DNA from: Ailurus styani
Lineage: Eukaryota > Chordata > Mammalia > Carnivora > Ailuridae
DNA length: 64,000 bases
Direction: 5' to 3'
NCBI GenBank assembly: GCA_002007465.1
Contig: LNAC01001805.1
Location: forward strand, 29,953 to 93,952
Made by a program: the position numbers and the translations under genes. Under the pieces are notes generated by a model, which did no database searches, was not told the origin of the DNA, and was given only the letters and a program-made list of their open reading frames with translations. Shown here piece by piece: positions 10,861-22,334 of the stretch. Every line of letters starts with the position of its first letter. Positions within the stretch are counted from its first letter, which is position 1.

Positions 10861-11493
10861 ACCACCACCCCAGGAGCGTCTAAGGAGACCATGAGGCCAG
10901 GTGACCATGACTGAGAAATGTGGGGCAGGTGGTGGGAAGAGAGCTCTGAATCAATGATTCCATTGTTCCATCAGGATGGTCATACATGGTTAAATTCCAC
11001 ACTAGAGAAAGGTCTGTGGTGGACTCAGAACTCAGGCTTCCAAAGAGAAACTCAGAGGTAAGTGGATCGCTTTGGGGAAATTAAAAGTCAGGAAAATTCC
11101 AGAGCCTTTGGAACCCACAACAAGTCTGTCTAAAATGATTTGTTTAAAGAAGGAAATAAACACGTGGCTCAAAGGAGAATCAGTAGAACAAGCAGTCCCA
11201 CATCTCAAGCGGCACCAAAAGGGTTCCCTCTCTTCCTCCACCCAGCTGGGGGTGCCGTAGGCTCAGGAGATGATCTCTGTCTCTCCCCTGAAGATCCCTC
11301 ACTCTGTGACGCTCCTTTCCTGACTCCTGCAGCAAGCAGCCAGCATCCTGGAGAAAAGTGTGAGCATCAGATGGCAGAGCAAGGCAGAAAGCTTAAATAA
11401 TGCCGCAGATCTGCTCTTGGTGCTCTGTTAGCAAACCAGTTTTGTAAGGGTTGGGTACGGGATCATTTAAACTGCATCCTTCTCTTGGTTGGT
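10861..11493. other. Unassigned, relatively GC-rich DNA
   Basis: More GC-rich than its surroundings, with overlapping short frames on both strands (an 86-codon plus frame at 11140-11400). A GAG/GTAAGT donor-like motif lies at 11055-11063. No protein similarity is recognised. It could belong to the LTR-like piece that follows. Confidence 0.35.
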
Positions 11494-11640
11494 TGCCCGA
11501 GTCCAGCTCCAGCAGGTCCAGGGGTCCCTGAAGGAGGGACGGTGTCAGTGAAAGGAGTGAGAGAGCCAAGAGATTCTTTCTGATCACCAAGCAGGCATCT
11601 CCACTCTGCTGGTCCCAGTATCTTTATTTATCAGTAGTGA
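11494..11640 (-). mobile_element. Possible LTR R/U5-like fragment, antisense
   Basis: Read antisense, AATAAA (complement of 11622-11627) is followed by CT-rich sequence and ends GGACCTGCTGGAGCTGGACT then CGGGCA, which looks like a retroviral U5 end. There is no matching opposite LTR edge and no primer-binding site, so the call is tentative. Confidence 0.3.
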
Positions 11641-11788
11641 GTCAGGTAGTATGTGATCTAACAACAATAATATGATCTTTAAGATTGATTATTTTTAGAG
11701 ATACAAAGCACTTTGATTAGGGAAAAAACATGTATTTTCCCATGTACCAAAACCCCCAATCATGACAGAGATAGATTATCCATTTTTT

Positions 11789-11977
11789 TAAAGATTTTAT
11801 TTCTTTATTTGACAGAGAGAGAGAGAGAGATCACAAGTAGACAGAGAGGCAGAGAGAGAGGAGGAGGCAGGCTCCCCGCGGAGCAGAGAGCCCGATATAG
11901 GCCCGATCCCAGGACCCTGAGATCATGACCTGAGCCGAAAGCAGAGGCTTTAACCCACTGAGCCACCCAGGCACCCT
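11789..11977 (-). mobile_element. Can-SINE, young type, antisense
   Basis: Perfect duplication GATTATCCATTTTTT at 11774-11788 and 11978-11992. The GA dinucleotide run near the tail is expanded. Confidence 0.95.
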
Positions 11978-11992
11978 GATTATCCATTTTTT

Positions 11993-13540
11993 AGAAGTAT
12001 GACCCTTAATGGGCTTGTCCCAGGTATACAGGTACAAGTGGGTCATGCTCTTATTCTTAGAAAAGGATTAAGGAAATTCCCACAAGTAAAATAATAAGGT
12101 ATTTTTTAAAGAAAAATAAGTGAAGTGAGATAATGTCAAGTTACTAGTATGATTAATACATAGGCTTTATGTATAGTAGCCATAGTTACACAAGTCAGGC
12201 TTCAGTAGTTTGTAAGTTTGTTTCCTTGTGACTGAGTATGTAGACAATGTGGGGGTTCGGTTCTTGCTATTCTTTACTATTCTTGCCATTCTTTGAACAA
12301 ATGGTAAGGTCTCTTTCAACCCCTTTTTGTCTTTATATTTACTGTTACATCTGCATCCTCAGTGTGTACCGGTATGGGTGTCGTAAGAACATTCGTGGAG
12401 TGCAGGCCTCAAGGAGGGCACCGTGACTTGCCATTAATCACTAGGGGAACACATAGAACCAGTGCTCTGCTGTTGTTTGTGCCCTGTCTTTAGATATGGC
12501 TCTCCTTCTCCGGGCAGAGCTACCCCCTAGTTCCAGGGCTTCAAGTTGTCTTAAAATTTTCCTCCTGGTCTGCCAGAGCTCAAAGACATAGCAGTAGAAG
12601 GAACTGTTACAGAGACAGGATCTGAGGTCCTTGTCATGGGGCTAAGGGTCAATCCTTCTCATATGGCCTTGTCAGAATAATCTCGGTCTGGTTAGAAGTA
12701 CCTAGAGGCCCAATTATAAGTAATAGGATTAATCCTAAGATAGAAATCAGAAACAGTGGAAGGAGATACCAGGTTCACTTCATTTGGCAGGAGCTGTGCA
12801 AATGCTGCCATTCCTATGCTGTGACTGTCAGCCAGCGAGGTCCATGAGGCTCCCAGCAGTTGCTTTGTGGAGAGAAATAGTCATGACCAAGTGTCAGAAA
12901 GGAATGACTGGAGACTAGCAGTGTTTGGGGAGAACATGATCAGACCTGGAAATGCAAGGTTATGAATGCCTGTGTTGATATGGCAAATTGTCAAAAGTAA
13001 AATCCAATTCAAAAAACAGTTCTATCTGTATTTATTTTTTGTATGTTATTTTAAAATTACCTGTAAGCAGGCATTATGTTTTCTTTTGACACTTTTACTT
13101 CCTTTGTGGATTCCATACCCTCTCAATCCCTTGAGAAATCCATCAGTAGATAGATTTGTATTGTTTGTCATGCACCCTAACATTTTTCTTTACGTCTATT
13201 TAATCCCTTCACCTTCACTTATTCCATAAGTAGTTCTTTCACTGAACAACAGTAAGCACCCTTTGTTAAATAGATGCTTTCTTCCAAACACCATCTTGGT
13301 GACCTGGGGAGCCAAAGCAGAATAAAGGCTTCCTTTACCTCTAAGTGGGGATGAGTCCAAGGAAAACACCTCACATATGCAGGACTATAGAGGTTAGGTG
13401 AAATACATGTTTGCTGGTTTTGTATCTAAAATATAAGAAACAAAGTCTCCACAGTCAGGATCTTTGGAAATTGCAAGAAACACAGCAACCAAGACCTCAG
13501 GAGAAAAATTGCTGGTCACCACCAGTTTAAGGGTGCTGAC
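11993..13540. other. Unassigned DNA
   Basis: No family is recognised with confidence. The reverse strand around 12690-12750 has a short Leu/Ile-rich frame, but stops interrupt its surroundings. An 87-codon plus frame (12966-13229) is Phe/Leu/Pro-rich and unremarkable. Confidence 0.35.
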
Positions 13541-13653
13541 TGTCCTGCTTCTCACTGGTGGCATACTGATGGGTGGGAAGGAGAATGGACCCTATGAAGC
13601 TCTCGGATATACATATTACTAGACCAGTTTTCCTCTCCTCCCCCTGTAATTAG

Positions 13654-13748
13654 TTCCCTTCTGATAAGCTAGATCAATTGTTTCAGTTTGTTACTTTTGA
13701 AAGAGAAAAATAGCCTTTTCCAGCAGCAGTCACACAGTTTCTGCACAG
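13654..13748 (+). other. Candidate non-coding exon
   Basis: A pyrimidine tract TTTTCCTCTCCTCCCCCTG and TTAG acceptor (AG at 13652-13653) are followed 95 bp later by a perfect CAG/GTGAGT donor (13746-13754). A TTACTAG branch-like motif lies upstream. All three frames hit stops within the 95 bp, so any exon would be UTR or lncRNA. Seen in sequence only; no expression evidence. Confidence 0.25.
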
Positions 13749-13754
13749 GTGAGT

Positions 13755-15154
13755 GTTCCACAGTGTTTTGTAGCAGCTTTGCCGAACGGATTTTAAAAAG
13801 GGAGGGGAGGAGAGTGATTAAATGGCCAAAGAGGCCTGGGTTTCTCCAGGGCAGATTAGGCCAGCTTCAGGTGCCAAGGAGTAATGTGCTTGTAGTTGGT
13901 TTTATGTTATATCTTCTAGGCTCACATGCCAATCGCTTCTATTATCTCCATCCCTTTAGACAAGGACCCAGTTTGGGAGGCTCAATATTGATTATCCAGC
14001 AAGATACAAATGGCAGAAGAACAAATCAGGAGAAGCTGTTTTGTGGAATTCATTTCCCTGTGTTCTAAGACGTGGAAACATCAAAAGGGAGGAAAACAAT
14101 CATTTTAAAAGAGTTTTCCCCAGATAAATTAGTTAACAGGTCAACTAAAATACAAAGTGGGAAATATTTCTATGTTAGATGCTTGGGAGTTCAAAACAAT
14201 CTGAATATTAAGAATTGACATATTTATATATTGTAAAGTTGCTATTTGTATAGTTACAGCCATTACCACATGCTACAACGTCTCATTATCCTGTTAAGGA
14301 TAAGGATTAAAGACTTAAGTCACATCAAAAAATAAATAGAAATTAAAAATGAAGAGATTTTCCATTGACAAGTCCTCTCTGCTTCTCTAGTATGTTCACA
14401 AGCTTGAAATGGAGGAACCTGTGTTCCAGTCCCAACGTGGCTTATGGACTGCTCACTATCTTCTCTGCAAAGCAGAAGTTAACCCTGCTCCTCTTGAAGA
14501 CTTTCTGGGAAAAAGAAAAGAAGTTCAGGAAGGAAGAGATTCCTGGCACGTACCCCCACATTGCTTGCAGATTATCTCCCTCTCTTTTTTATAATTTCTA
14601 ACACTTTCTAATTCCATGAGCTTGCAATTAGACCCAGTGTCTGTCAGACTAAAATCTTGGTTAAAATTGCTACTAATTATGAAAGTGGCCTCCCATAATA
14701 TTTCCTTGTGTTATTTTAACATCCATGAGTGGTGACCAGGCCCTGGGGTGGGGACTTGTGTGTATCTCCATAAATTCTCAAATCCATCTGCTCCTGCTGT
14801 ATAAGGTCTTGGGCACCAGCCAGCTTGGAGCAGTTCTAACTCTCCACGGCTTCCAGGTACTCCCTCAGCCCTTTTTTCTCTATGGACTCCAATTTAGAGA
14901 AATAAAGCAGGATCCTGTTTTGGGTGAAATGATGTGAGGGATCTGACAATAGCAGTTTATTTGTTTTAAAGGTGAGGATAATTTAACAATGATGAAAATT
15001 TTCCCCAAACATGTGCATTAGTCCTTTCCACACTTGGCAACTGAAAGACAAGAGTTGTTCAGGAAATACTGGGGATATTTGGTGAAGCTAACTGGAAGTA
15101 GGCAGGCAGCATTAATGAAATATTAGAGCAAACAACATCAGTAAAAATTTTAAA
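13755..15154. other. Unassigned, low-repeat DNA
   Basis: A 126-codon plus frame (13688-14068) is the longest in the window not explained by a repeat, but it spans the donor site above, has no domain and starts at an arbitrary Met. The remainder shows no recognised element. Confidence 0.4.
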
Positions 15155-15345
15155 GACTCAAAGAGATTAGTGGTTGCCAGGGGGAGTCTGGGGGTGTGCT
15201 TGACAAAAAAAAGGGAGTTCTGTGCTCTCATTACAGTACTGGGTACAGGAATCAACACACAGGCTAAAACTTAGAACTGTACATACACAAAAACATCCAT
15301 TTTACTCTATGTTAATTTAAACAAAATCATAATTAAAAAAAAAAA
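15155..15345 (+). mobile_element. Ancient L1 3' UTR fragment, sense
   Basis: AGATTAGTGGTTGCCAGGGG, AACTTAGAACTGTACA and TAATTTAAACAAAATCAT before an A-run match old L1 3' ends. Confidence 0.65.
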
Positions 15346-15920
15346 AGCCCTCAAAGATTAAATGTTGAAGGATTCCATTGCTAGCCCATGGTGTCAGGAG
15401 CCATATATTTGGCATCTTTGACCAACATGGTAGATGACAGGCCTGAGAGTCAGGAAACCCAGGCAACTCTACTGCCACCCAGTGGTGGGGCACAGGTTGG
15501 GCCATTCAGGACCTCAGCTTCTTATTTCTCAAAAGAGTTGTCTGTGCAGCACAAGGTCTTTGGGCTTTGTCCGTCTTTATTTAATACAGGCTGTCTTTTC
15601 CAGTCCTGACTAGGGGAAGGTCTCGATCAAAGCCTCAGCCAAGACAGCCAAGACAGCCAAGAGCACTTCGTGATTAATATATAAGCAGGCACTTGATGAG
15701 TCTGTATTTCAGGACTTTTCTGTGAATAAGTAATCTGAACATAGGATCAATCATCACAAGGATTTTCTATTGGTAAGGTGAAAGCATGGAATGAGGACGG
15801 AATGAGGATTTCTTTTTCTCTTTCTTTTAGATAGAAAAGTCTGTGAAGGCTGTTTTCATTAACTGCTCCAACACTCATTCTTACTAGCTTCCAGTATATC
15901 AATTTGTACCTAAATGGCTT
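15346..15920. other. Unassigned DNA with a 9-bp tandem repeat
   Basis: (AGCCAAGAC) about three copies at 15637-15663. Nothing else is recognised. Confidence 0.4.
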
Positions 15921-15935
15921 AAAACATATCTTTAT

Positions 15936-16162
15936 GGGCACCTGGGTGGCTCAGTGGGTTAAAGCCTCTGCCTTCAGCTCAGGTCATGATCTCAGGGTCC
16001 TGGGATCGAGGCCCGCATCAGGATCCCTGCTCGGCGGGGAGCCTGCTTCCTCCTCTCTCTCTGCCTGCCTCTATGCCTACTTGTGATCTGATATCTCTCT
16101 GTGTCAAATAAATAAATAAAATCTTTAAAAAAATGAGAAAATACTTAAAAAACAACAAAACA
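15936..16162 (+). mobile_element. Can-SINE, young type, sense
   Basis: Perfect 15-bp duplication AAAACATATCTTTAT at 15921-15935 and 16163-16177. The tail is long and A-rich (AAAACAACAAAACAA). Confidence 0.96.
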
Positions 16163-16177
16163 AAAACATATCTTTAT

Positions 16178-16425
16178 AAGTGAGGCATATTTGCCAGATG
16201 TAACCTATACTCTTTGCTTCTTGGAATTCTGAAAACTTGTGTGTCCTGAAATTAAAATGTGACTCTAAGCTGTATATGGATGAAGCAAAAAGAAAAATTA
16301 ATTTCAGAATTTGACTTATATCTGTTTTCTAAAAGCAAAAAAAATTGAACATTGATTCTTCTCCTGTAACCAGTTGGTAACTGATATATTTAACAATGAG
16401 GAAGGAAGTAGTGAAAGATTTTTTT
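16178..16425. other. Unassigned spacer
   Basis: Nothing recognised; it ends in a T-run at 16420-16437. Confidence 0.4.
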
Positions 16426-16429
16426 TTTT

Positions 16430-17060
16430 TTTTTTTTAGAATTTGGTGGAAAATTTCAAACACGTATGAAACCAGACTGCACAGGACAATGAACCACCCC
16501 ACCGGGAACCCATGACACAGCTCCAACAACCATTTCCATTATTCTGCTCTTCTTGTGTTTAGTTTTGCTATTTTATCTTTGTTTCTATGTTCTACCACTT
16601 TTTCTGGGCAAGGGCAGTGTATTTTAGGAGAAGCCTATCTCATTCCATTTGTAATTATTTTTGTAGGTGTCTTTATGGGACAATGTTTTTTCTTTGTTTA
16701 ACCTAAGAACAACATCATGACCGCCACTGACAATATTAACATTAGTTCCTCCTTCATCATCTAATACCCAATCCCTGATTGTCTCAAAAATAGGACTTTT
16801 AACAATTGACTTGTTTGAAGCAGAATGTAGGCATACTGTCTACACATCTCCTGGGTCTCTTTTCCTCTAGAACATCCCCTCGTCACTTTCTGTACCATGT
16901 GTTTGCTAAAGAAATTACATCAGTGGTACTGAGATTTTTTTTCTGGCACTTTGGATTTGACTTACTGCTTCTTCCTGGTTTTGTTAAATGAATTCCGTTG
17001 CCCCTGCATATTCTGAAACTGATGGTTATATATACAGAGAAGCCTCCTTAGACTAAAGTT
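16430..17060 (+). mobile_element. Ancient interspersed repeat, copy 1 (family not named)
   Basis: GGTGGAAAATTTCAAACACGTATG, beginning at 16445, then CTGATTGTCTCAAAAATAGGAC and TTTGAAGCAGAATGTAGGCA are in the order of a common old mammalian repeat (L1- or MER-like). The second copy starts about 1.2 kb downstream. Confidence 0.5.
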
Positions 17061-17605
17061 CATCTTTTTGGGGAAAAAAAAAGCTATAAGTGACATGAGT
17101 GTTTTCTAATGCACCATATCAGAGGCAGGTTGCGCCAGCTCATCCCTTACTCACTAATATTAAGAATAAGCAACAGGATCAATTGGTGTTAGCTTATTTC
17201 ATCCACTATAACATTCTCTCAACCTTTTACCTATCAGCTGTTGATGTTGCCTCATTACATTATTTCACAAGAAATTGCAAAATGCAATTTAGGAAACACT
17301 ATCTTTCCTTCTACTTTTATTTGCTGTCATTCTTTTATAAAGAATAATATTTTCTCATCAAATATAGTCTGCTTAAGAAAGACTTTATTTTCTCCCAGTA
17401 TTTACAAATTTTCAGAAATAATGACCTTGTGCCCAGGCACCTCCATGGCAAACAAATACTTTTCTTATCTTAAAAGTATCATTATTAACTCATGGATTTT
17501 ATGTATTGGATATATACTTGATGTTTTTATGTATTTGACTTTTTATAGTCATTTATATTTTTATTATTTCAGGGAAATATCTTTTTTCTTTTGATTTGTT
17601 TTGCT
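17061..17605. other. Unassigned AT-rich DNA
   Basis: The Phe/Tyr-rich 82- and 117-codon frames here are typical of translated AT-rich DNA. No repeat is recognised. Confidence 0.4.
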
Positions 17606-17609
17606 TTAC

Positions 17610-18790
17610 TTAAAAGAATCTATTATGAAAAATTCCAAACAAAAGTAGAGAGAATGCTTTAAAGAAGTCCATTTATTCATTGCTTGGCTTTAGCAGATGT
17701 CCCCTGTGACCAATTTGATTCACCTATACTCCTCCCTTCTCCACTGCATATTATTTTGATGCAAATCCCAAACATTACAAAATTTTATCTGTAAATATTC
17801 ATGCCTAAAAATGATGAATGGTGATTCTTTATTTTCAGATATCAATCCATGTCCATGTCCCTGATTATCTCATGATTTTTTATACTTTCTTTTAACAATT
17901 GAAAAAAAATCTTGTCATTTTTGATGTTTTTTAAGTCTCTTTCAATCAATGGGACCCTCTTCCTCTGTTCTTCTTTGCTATTTTGTATTGAAGATGAATT
18001 CATTTGTCTTGTAGGGCTTCCTGTTCTCTGGGTTTGTTAGCTCTTTAAAGGTGTTTCTTTGTTCCTCAGGTTTCATGGAAATAGGCAGTTAGATCCACAG
18101 ACTTGATGAGATTCACATTTGACTTTCTTTTCTTTTTATTTATTTATTTTTTATTTAAAGAATTTTGTAAGATTTTTTTTTATTATTTATTTGACAGAGA
18201 GAGAGAGAGAGACAGCGAGAGAGGGAACACAAGCAGGAGGAGTGGGCAGAGGGAGAAGCAGGCTTCCTGTTGAGCAGGGAGCCTTATGCAGGGCTCAATC
18301 CCAGAACCCTGGAATCATGACCTGAGCCAAAGGCAGACGCTTAACGAAGACTTTCTTTTCTTTCTTGTCAAAACAACTTCATGAATGGTGGTGTCCTACT
18401 AGCTTTAAAAATAATTAGGTGGTTCCATAGCATCTTCCAGATTAGGTATGGTTATTATGTTGGTGTTCAGTATTGCTAAAGTATTGGTATGCACTGATGG
18501 GTTTATACAGCGTGGATGGCTTTCAGTCCATTTCCAGTATTATCCTTATCGATGTTCCAAATGTTCCACATTTGGCCATTGAGAGACTGTACATGAAAGA
18601 GATTTTCACATTCCAGATTCATATTAACCATTCCTATCTGCTGAAATCTGCTGTTTCTCCCAGGAACACCGGTATCCCTTACTGGGAATGATGCTCAAAG
18701 GTCACAATTTGGAAGCCAGAGAAAATTGTCACTAATGAGTTGGTCTTTGTTTTTAGACTTTTCAGTGGACAGAGGTAGGAAATACATATA
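17610..18790 (+). mobile_element. Ancient interspersed repeat, copy 2
   Basis: GAAAAATTCCAAACAAAAGTAGAGAGAATG (17628 on), ATTATTTTGATGCAAATCCC, GTAGGGCTTCCTGTTCTCTGG and AGTTAGATCCACAGACTTG match the same consensus as copy 1, in the same orientation. Interrupted by a SINE at 18137-18348, after which it continues with TCATGAATGGTGGTGTCC. Confidence 0.55.
18137..18348 (-). mobile_element. Can-SINE lacking its 5' head, antisense
   Basis: The body is clear, but the element stops at GCAGACGCTTAACG and lacks about 25 bp of the head. The duplication GACTTTCTTTTCTTT (18121-18135, 18349-18363) is present, so truncation occurred at insertion and not by later deletion. Confidence 0.9.
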
Positions 18791-19414
18791 AAATTTTTAT
18801 TAGTTGATGAAATATTTTGTCTTTCAATTCAAATTCAGGCTATATGAAGTTTATTTTGCACACCTTCATCTTCTTTCTTTCCTGCTAAAAAGACATTTTC
18901 TCAAATACTCCAAATAAATTACCCATTTGCTTCACCTCACAACCTACAGCCACCACCTCAGAGTAAGTACATAAACACAATCAGCAACAACATTATTACT
19001 GAAAACATTTTACATTGCTTTTCAGTTTCTTCTCTTTTTTTTTGTTCTTGAAAATATTCCCCACATGAATATATAGTCAAATAACTGTATTTTGAAGTCT
19101 CTGTATAGTTATGTCACCAATGAGACACAAGTTCATTTATTTCCTTTGGCTTTCAGTGTATAGGAAATGTTTTGTAAATTTGGCTTTGATTTATGTTTAC
19201 ATGAAATATTTTTATGATTACAAAGTTAAATCTATAAAATCAAATAAGCATAAGAAGTCTGGTTTGTGTCTCTACTCCCTTCCCCTTATAGCCTTCCGTC
19301 TCTAACATGTAACCACTTAAAATATATTTTTGTTTTTCCTTTCCATTGTTTTCTATATGTATTCTTATTTCCCTGTCTTAGAAAAATGGTAGCACATTAT
19401 GTCATCATCCATCT

Positions 19415-19418
<4 letters not shown>

Positions 19419-19450
<32 letters not shown>
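19419..19450. repeat. Poly-T run, 32 bp
   Basis: Uninterrupted T homopolymer. It could be the tail of a lost antisense retroelement; no body is attached. Confidence 0.95.
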
Positions 19451-19454
<4 letters not shown>

Positions 19455-19457
19455 AAT

Positions 19458-19690
19458 TCTACATTAGGGGTTTACAAGCTATATGTGGCCCACAGGCCAA
19501 GTTTGGCTCATTGCCTACTTTTATAAATATATTTTTATTGGAACACAACTATCCCCATTAATTTACAAATTGTTGATAGCTACAATAGCAGAGTTGAGTC
19601 AATGCAACAGAAACTGTGTGGCACACAAAAGCAAAAAAAATATTAACTGGCCATTTACAGAAAAAGTTTATCAATATCAGGTTGTATACT
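19458..19690 (-). mobile_element. hAT-Charlie-type DNA transposon remnant
   Basis: TATATGTGGCCCACAGGCCAAG, TTTTTATTGGAACACAACTA, CAGAGTTGAGTCAATGCAACA and GGCCATTTACAGAAAAAGTTT follow the order of a common mammalian non-autonomous hAT. The ends AGGGGTTTACAAGCT and AGTTTATCAATATC recall its degraded inverted termini. Strand assignment is by convention. Confidence 0.7.
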
Positions 19691-19734
19691 AGATAACCAA
19701 TCTACAGCAGTATTTTCCTCATTTCTGGTTACCT

Positions 19735-20186
19735 CTGTTTTTTAGTTTCCTGTAGCTGTTGTATCACATTAGCATACACTTCATGGCTTAACACAATAGA
19801 AATTTATTCTCTTGCAATTCTAGAGGCCAAAACTCAACAATCATTATCATTGGACCAAAATCAAAATAGCAGCAGGACTGCACTCACTCCAGAGGCCCCG
19901 GGGGAAGAATCTATTCCTTGCCTCTTCCAGGTGCTGGTGACTGTCAGCTTCCTTGGCTTGTGGTCACATCATTCCACTCTTCAATTCTTTCTCTGTTCTG
20001 CCTTCACATTGCCTTCTCCACTGTACATGTGAAATCTCCCCAGACCACCTTCTTATAATGTTACATAAGGATAATGTCCTCACCACAAGATCCTTAACTT
20101 AATCATATCTGCAAAGGCTTTTTTTTTTTTTTTTACTGTATAAGATAACATTCACAGGTTGCAGGGATTAAGACGTGGATGCCGAT
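19735..20186 (-). mobile_element. MaLR (MLT1-like) LTR, antisense
   Basis: CTGTAGCTGTTGTATCACATTAGC, starting at 19753, then GGCTTAACACAATAGAAATTTATTC, GATCCTTAACTTAATCATATCTGC and CACAGGTTGCAGGGATTAAG are the antisense blocks of a MaLR-type LTR. A T-run (20120-20136) interrupts it. Confidence 0.6.
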
Positions 20187-20201
20187 TTCTTTCTTTCATT
20201 C

Positions 20202-20237
<36 letters not shown>

Positions 20238-20239
20238 TT
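20187..20239. repeat. (CTTT)n microsatellite
   Basis: About eleven TTTC units with one CATTCTC interruption near the start. Confidence 0.95.
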
Positions 20240-20600
20240 GGAAGAGGCGATGACTTTCAGACTTCCATAAACTGTGTGGTACTCTACTATATGGGTGTAT
20301 CATAGTTTATTCCACTAGTTTCCTTTTGGCAAACATTGTGTATTCCAGTCTTCAACTTTGTAAATAATGTTGCAGTGAAAGCCTTATGCAAAAATCTTTT
20401 CATATATTTTTGCCCGTGTATCTTTGGGATAGATTCCTAGAGGTGGTATTGCTAAATTACCTGAAAATGTCCATGGAATTTTTCTGGATACTGGGAAAAT
20501 CTGATCTAGAAGAGTAGTACTAATTTGCATTCACTAGAGAATCTTGATGTTCAGATTGCCTCATCTTTGACTGGCATGCGTTCTGCTTCTGTTATCATAA

Positions 20601-21870
20601 AGGTCTATAGTAGCACTTAAGTGTTAGACTTCTCTATCTGAATGTTCTATGAATACATTATTGACACCATCTAGTAATAGACTCATCATATTACTTGGAG
20701 GAGGTAACCTTGTCCTAATACACTAATAATTACCAACAGAGTAGAATATCAAATGAACTTGAGCGAGGAGAGGGGCATGCCTACCTAAGAAAAACCTAGC
20801 ATACAAGTCTATATTCTATTGACCACTTTTCACAGTTATCTGAAAATGCACCAGCTGATCCCAACTCCAGCATTAAGTCAGTAGAAGAAAAGACTGGCTG
20901 TTACCTGTTATCTGGTATTCAATGCAAAACATATCTATACTGCTGTTTCCTAACTCTGAAACTGGCTTCTGAAACCCAAATCTTCCTAAAACTTCTAATG
21001 TGGAATTTTTAAAGTAAATATAGGTCATTGTAATTCTGTTTTGTTTTAACATAAATATACTTTATTTTCTAATTCAGGCTTCTTTCATGTTTATACCTAT
21101 TTCAGCAAAAAGACCACTATAACTGTTTCAGCCTTGTCATATGGAGAATCCCATAAATCATTCATTAGGTTCTAATTAACTCACTCTGTGGGAATGGAAA
21201 AGCTCAGAGAGCTCAGGATTCTGGAAATTTCTGCATTCATTTAATCTCTCATTGAGAGAAAACTCCCTAAACTTTCAACAGTGTGAAGAAGGTTTTATGG
21301 GTGAACACAGACCACAGATTTCCTCTCTTTGAGTAGGATCACAGTTCCTAGTCCCAGTATTCTTTAGGGGGAATGTCACTGTTGACATTTTCCAATGCGA
21401 AATAAAGTGTCTCTCATCAGGTTGTCACTTGCCCTCTCCCAGCCTTCAGCCATTGGATAGCAACTGGCTTAAAAAGGATTGTGCACTTGCATGCTTTCTG
21501 CCCAGTTTCCGGATCCTGCAGTTTTTGAAATATCATTGGTACATTTAAAATGAGTTATTTTTGGCAAGGAACTTCTCCCAGGCCTCCCATTTGTAAGATG
21601 AAATATTTTCTGTAATTTTTAGAATCAGCTTATTTGAACATCCTGATGGCAGAGCATGCTAGCCGCCCAGAGTCATAACTGGCAGAGGTGAATGTACAAC
21701 AGGTCATTTTCTAACAACACCCAATGCTTTATAATGATACTATTTTTAATAATAATCATGAAGTGAACTACCTAATAATAATGGCCAGAAAGGAAATGCA
21801 GACAGTGAAAGTGTTCTAATGTTGAATCTTATGTATATGATCTTGTCAGTAAATAAAATTTTTAAAAATG
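20601..21870. other. Unassigned DNA
   Basis: No gene or repeat family is recognised over about 1.3 kb. Composition is ordinary and no long frames are present. Confidence 0.4.
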
Positions 21871-21976
21871 TGGGCACCTGGCTGGGTCAGTTGGTAGAGC
21901 ATCCAACTCTTGATCTCAGAGTCTTGAGTTCAAGCTCCACGTTGGGCATAGAACTTATTTAAAAGAACAGAACAAA
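21871..21976 (+). mobile_element. Older tRNA-derived carnivore SINE, short type
   Basis: TGGCTGGGTCAGTTGGTAGAGC, then CAACTCTTGATCTCAGAGTC and CAAGCTCCACGTTGGGCATAG define a short SINE without the long CT-rich 3' block. It lies just upstream of a typical Can-SINE. Confidence 0.8.
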
Positions 21977-21993
21977 ACAAAATGAAAACTTAA

Positions 21994-22196
21994 GGGACGC
22001 CTGGGTGGCTCAGTTGGTTAAGCATCTGCCTTTAGCTCAGGTCATGATCCCAGGGTACTGGGATCGAGTCCTGCGTTGGGCTCCTTGCTGAGCAAGGAGC
22101 CTGCTTCTCCCTCTGCCTGTGCCTGCCACTCTTCCTGCTTGTGCTCTCTCTCTCTCTCTGACAAATAAATACATAAAATCTTAAAAACAAAAAAAC
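21994..22196 (+). mobile_element. Can-SINE, GTTGGTTAAGC type, sense
   Basis: Head GGGACGCCTGGGTGGCTCAG, (CT)n block and ACAAATAAATACATAAAATC. Flanking AAAACTTAA and AAAGCTTAA may be its duplication. It appears to have landed in the A-rich tail of the older SINE. Confidence 0.92.
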
Positions 22197-22329
22197 AAAA
22201 AAGCTTAAAAATGCACCTTAATTAATATATTTTTGAACAAAAGAAAAATATATCAGGGTGTAACAGTAATAAGTAATAACATTAGACTTTACTAATGGAT
22301 AAAAATAACAATGAAAAATACTATTTTTT
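22197..22329. other. A-rich spacer
   Basis: SINE tail and short AT-rich flank; nothing else is seen. Confidence 0.4.
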
Positions 22330-22334
22330 TACTT

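Larger units (their letters stand above)
19000..20600 (-). mobile_element. Ancient L1 ORF2/3' region, antisense, multiply interrupted
   Basis: AAAATGGTAGCACATTATGTC before the interruptions, and GTGTATCATAGTTTATTCCA, AATAATGTTGCAGTGAAAGC, GGATAGATTCCTAGAGGTGG afterwards, follow old antisense L1 order. Interrupted by a poly-T run, a hAT element, an LTR and a CTTT repeat. Confidence 0.6.

Noticed and set aside
12680..12760. Reverse-strand Leu/Ile-rich stretch reminiscent of a retroviral envelope hydrophobic segment
   Set aside because: Only a few dozen residues, flanked by stops, with no neighbouring viral motif; not enough to call.
13688..14068. 126-codon open frame outside recognised repeats
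   Set aside because: No domain or signal; an arbitrary Met; it runs across a perfect splice donor. A frame of this length is expected by chance somewhere in 64 kb.
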